The translations under genes and the position numbers were made by a program. A DNA stretch of 64,000 nt from Streptomyces achromogenes. Lineage in GTDB: Bacteria; Actinomycetota; Actinomycetes; Streptomycetales; Streptomycetaceae. Below are positions 63,639 to 64,000 of the stretch, piece by piece; the first letter of the stretch is position 1; each line of letters starts with the position of its first letter. A model generated the notes under the pieces. It had not been told where the DNA came from, searched no databases, and worked only from the letters and a program-made list of their open reading frames with translations. The stretch is from NCBI RefSeq assembly GCF_030816715.1, contig NZ_JAUSYH010000001.1, positions 8,184,001 to 8,248,000 on the forward strand. The letters run 5' to 3'.

Positions 63639-64000
63639 GTGGAACTCGACGTGCTGGAAGCCCCCCGCCTGACCGAGAGCGCCGGCGCCGTGTTCGCCGT
63701 GCTGGCCCAGGCGGGCAGTGCGACCCGGCCGCAGCTCGCGAGCCTTGCCGGACTGTCCAAACCGACGGTGTCCTCCGCCGTGGCGGAGCTCGAGGCCGCC
63801 CGGCTCGCCACGCACTCCGGCACCGCCTCCAGCGGCACCGGTCGCTCCGCCGCCGTCTACTGCCTGGGCCCGGCCGCGGGCGCGGTGCTGGCCGTCGATC
63901 TCGGCCCGGCCGTCACCCGGGTCAGGGGCTGTGCCCTGGACGGCGCGCTGCTCGCCGAGGCCACCGCCTCCCGCAAGGACGCCGCGGACGCCGTGCGCGA
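63639..64000 (+). CDS. ROK family transcriptional regulator, 3' end cut by window
   Basis: 120 codons are visible. GTG 63639 has GGGGGAAA upstream. The N-terminal winged HTH (SAGAVFAVLAQAGSATRPQL, ASLAGLSKPTVSSAVAELEA) leads into the ROK sugar-kinase-like domain (SGTGRSAAVYCLGPAAGAVL, AVDLGPAVTRVRGCALDGAL). The C-terminal part lies outside. It is divergent from the GlcNAc-kinase-like gene across 312 nt, with an AT-rich palindrome, so it likely represses that gene in response to a sugar. Confidence 0.85.
   Translation, partial: MELDVLEAPRLTESAGAVFAVLAQAGSATRPQLASLAGLSKPTVSSAVAELEAARLATHSGTASSGTGRSAAVYCLGPAAGAVLAVDLGPAVTRVRGCALDGALLAEATASRKDAADAVR

Overview
The window is high-GC actinobacterial DNA that reads as a Streptomyces chromosome segment. 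Third codon positions are almost all G or C, GTG and TTG starts are frequent, TTA codons are nearly absent, and it carries hallmark families: a subtilisin-inhibitor (SSI) protein, a SapB-type ram/amf lanthipeptide locus, mycothiol- and F420-linked enzymes and SpoIIE-type PP2C phosphatases. I saw no rRNA, tRNA, CRISPR array, insertion sequence or prophage. All calls come from reading the sequence and recalled family knowledge; no database search was run.

Layout. 1-4.7 kb: a truncated FMN-dependent alpha-hydroxy-acid oxidase, the SSI inhibitor, a pair of iron proteins (CDGSH protein and heme-oxygenase-fold iron enzyme), a small acidic protein and a Ppx/GppA phosphatase. 4.9-6.6 kb: an MFS exporter with a promoter bracketed by two palindromes, then two 7-bp tandem repeats. 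6.6-12.8 kb: a NHLP/NHLM-type peptide export operon (71-residue Gly-Gly precursor, HlyD-like adaptor, C39 peptidase-ABC, second ABC protein) with no modification enzyme. 13.8-15.3 kb: a secreted S1 protease with three calcium-site-like repeats. 15.4-27.7 kb: a SapB-type locus (ramC-S-A-B and convergent ramR) flanked by two SpoIIE phosphatases. 27.8-38.1 kb: DUF6479 protein, glycosyltransferases, metallophosphoesterase, XdhC, GH5 glycosidase, beta-propeller and TetR. 38.3-46.7 kb: GH27 alpha-galactosidase, SnoaL-like protein, secreted peptide, S-(hydroxymethyl)mycothiol dehydrogenase plus MBL hydrolase, a frameshifted SDR and an L,D-transpeptidase. 46.8-55.5 kb: membrane-anchored S1 protease, DUF3800-like protein, C-S lyase, F420 protein, OB-fold zinc-ribbon protein with TetR, FolD, ATP-grasp ligase and a peptidoglycan-binding protein. 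55.6-64 kb: ANTAR-GAF-PAS-SpoIIE phosphatase, RpiR regulator, PAP2-type secreted protein, GlcNAc-kinase-like protein and a truncated ROK regulator.

How the parts may work together. Two exported peptide systems sit about 10 kb apart: SapB, a known surfactant for aerial growth, and an uncharacterised cysteine-free repeat peptide. Secreted proteases and an SSI inhibitor lie on the same side of the locus, consistent with a developmental or cell-surface region. The only TTA codon I found in a confident gene is in ramR, and the same three bases are the stop codon of the convergent ramB. Seven genes have a -10-like hexamer 6-7 nt before the start codon and probably make leaderless mRNAs.
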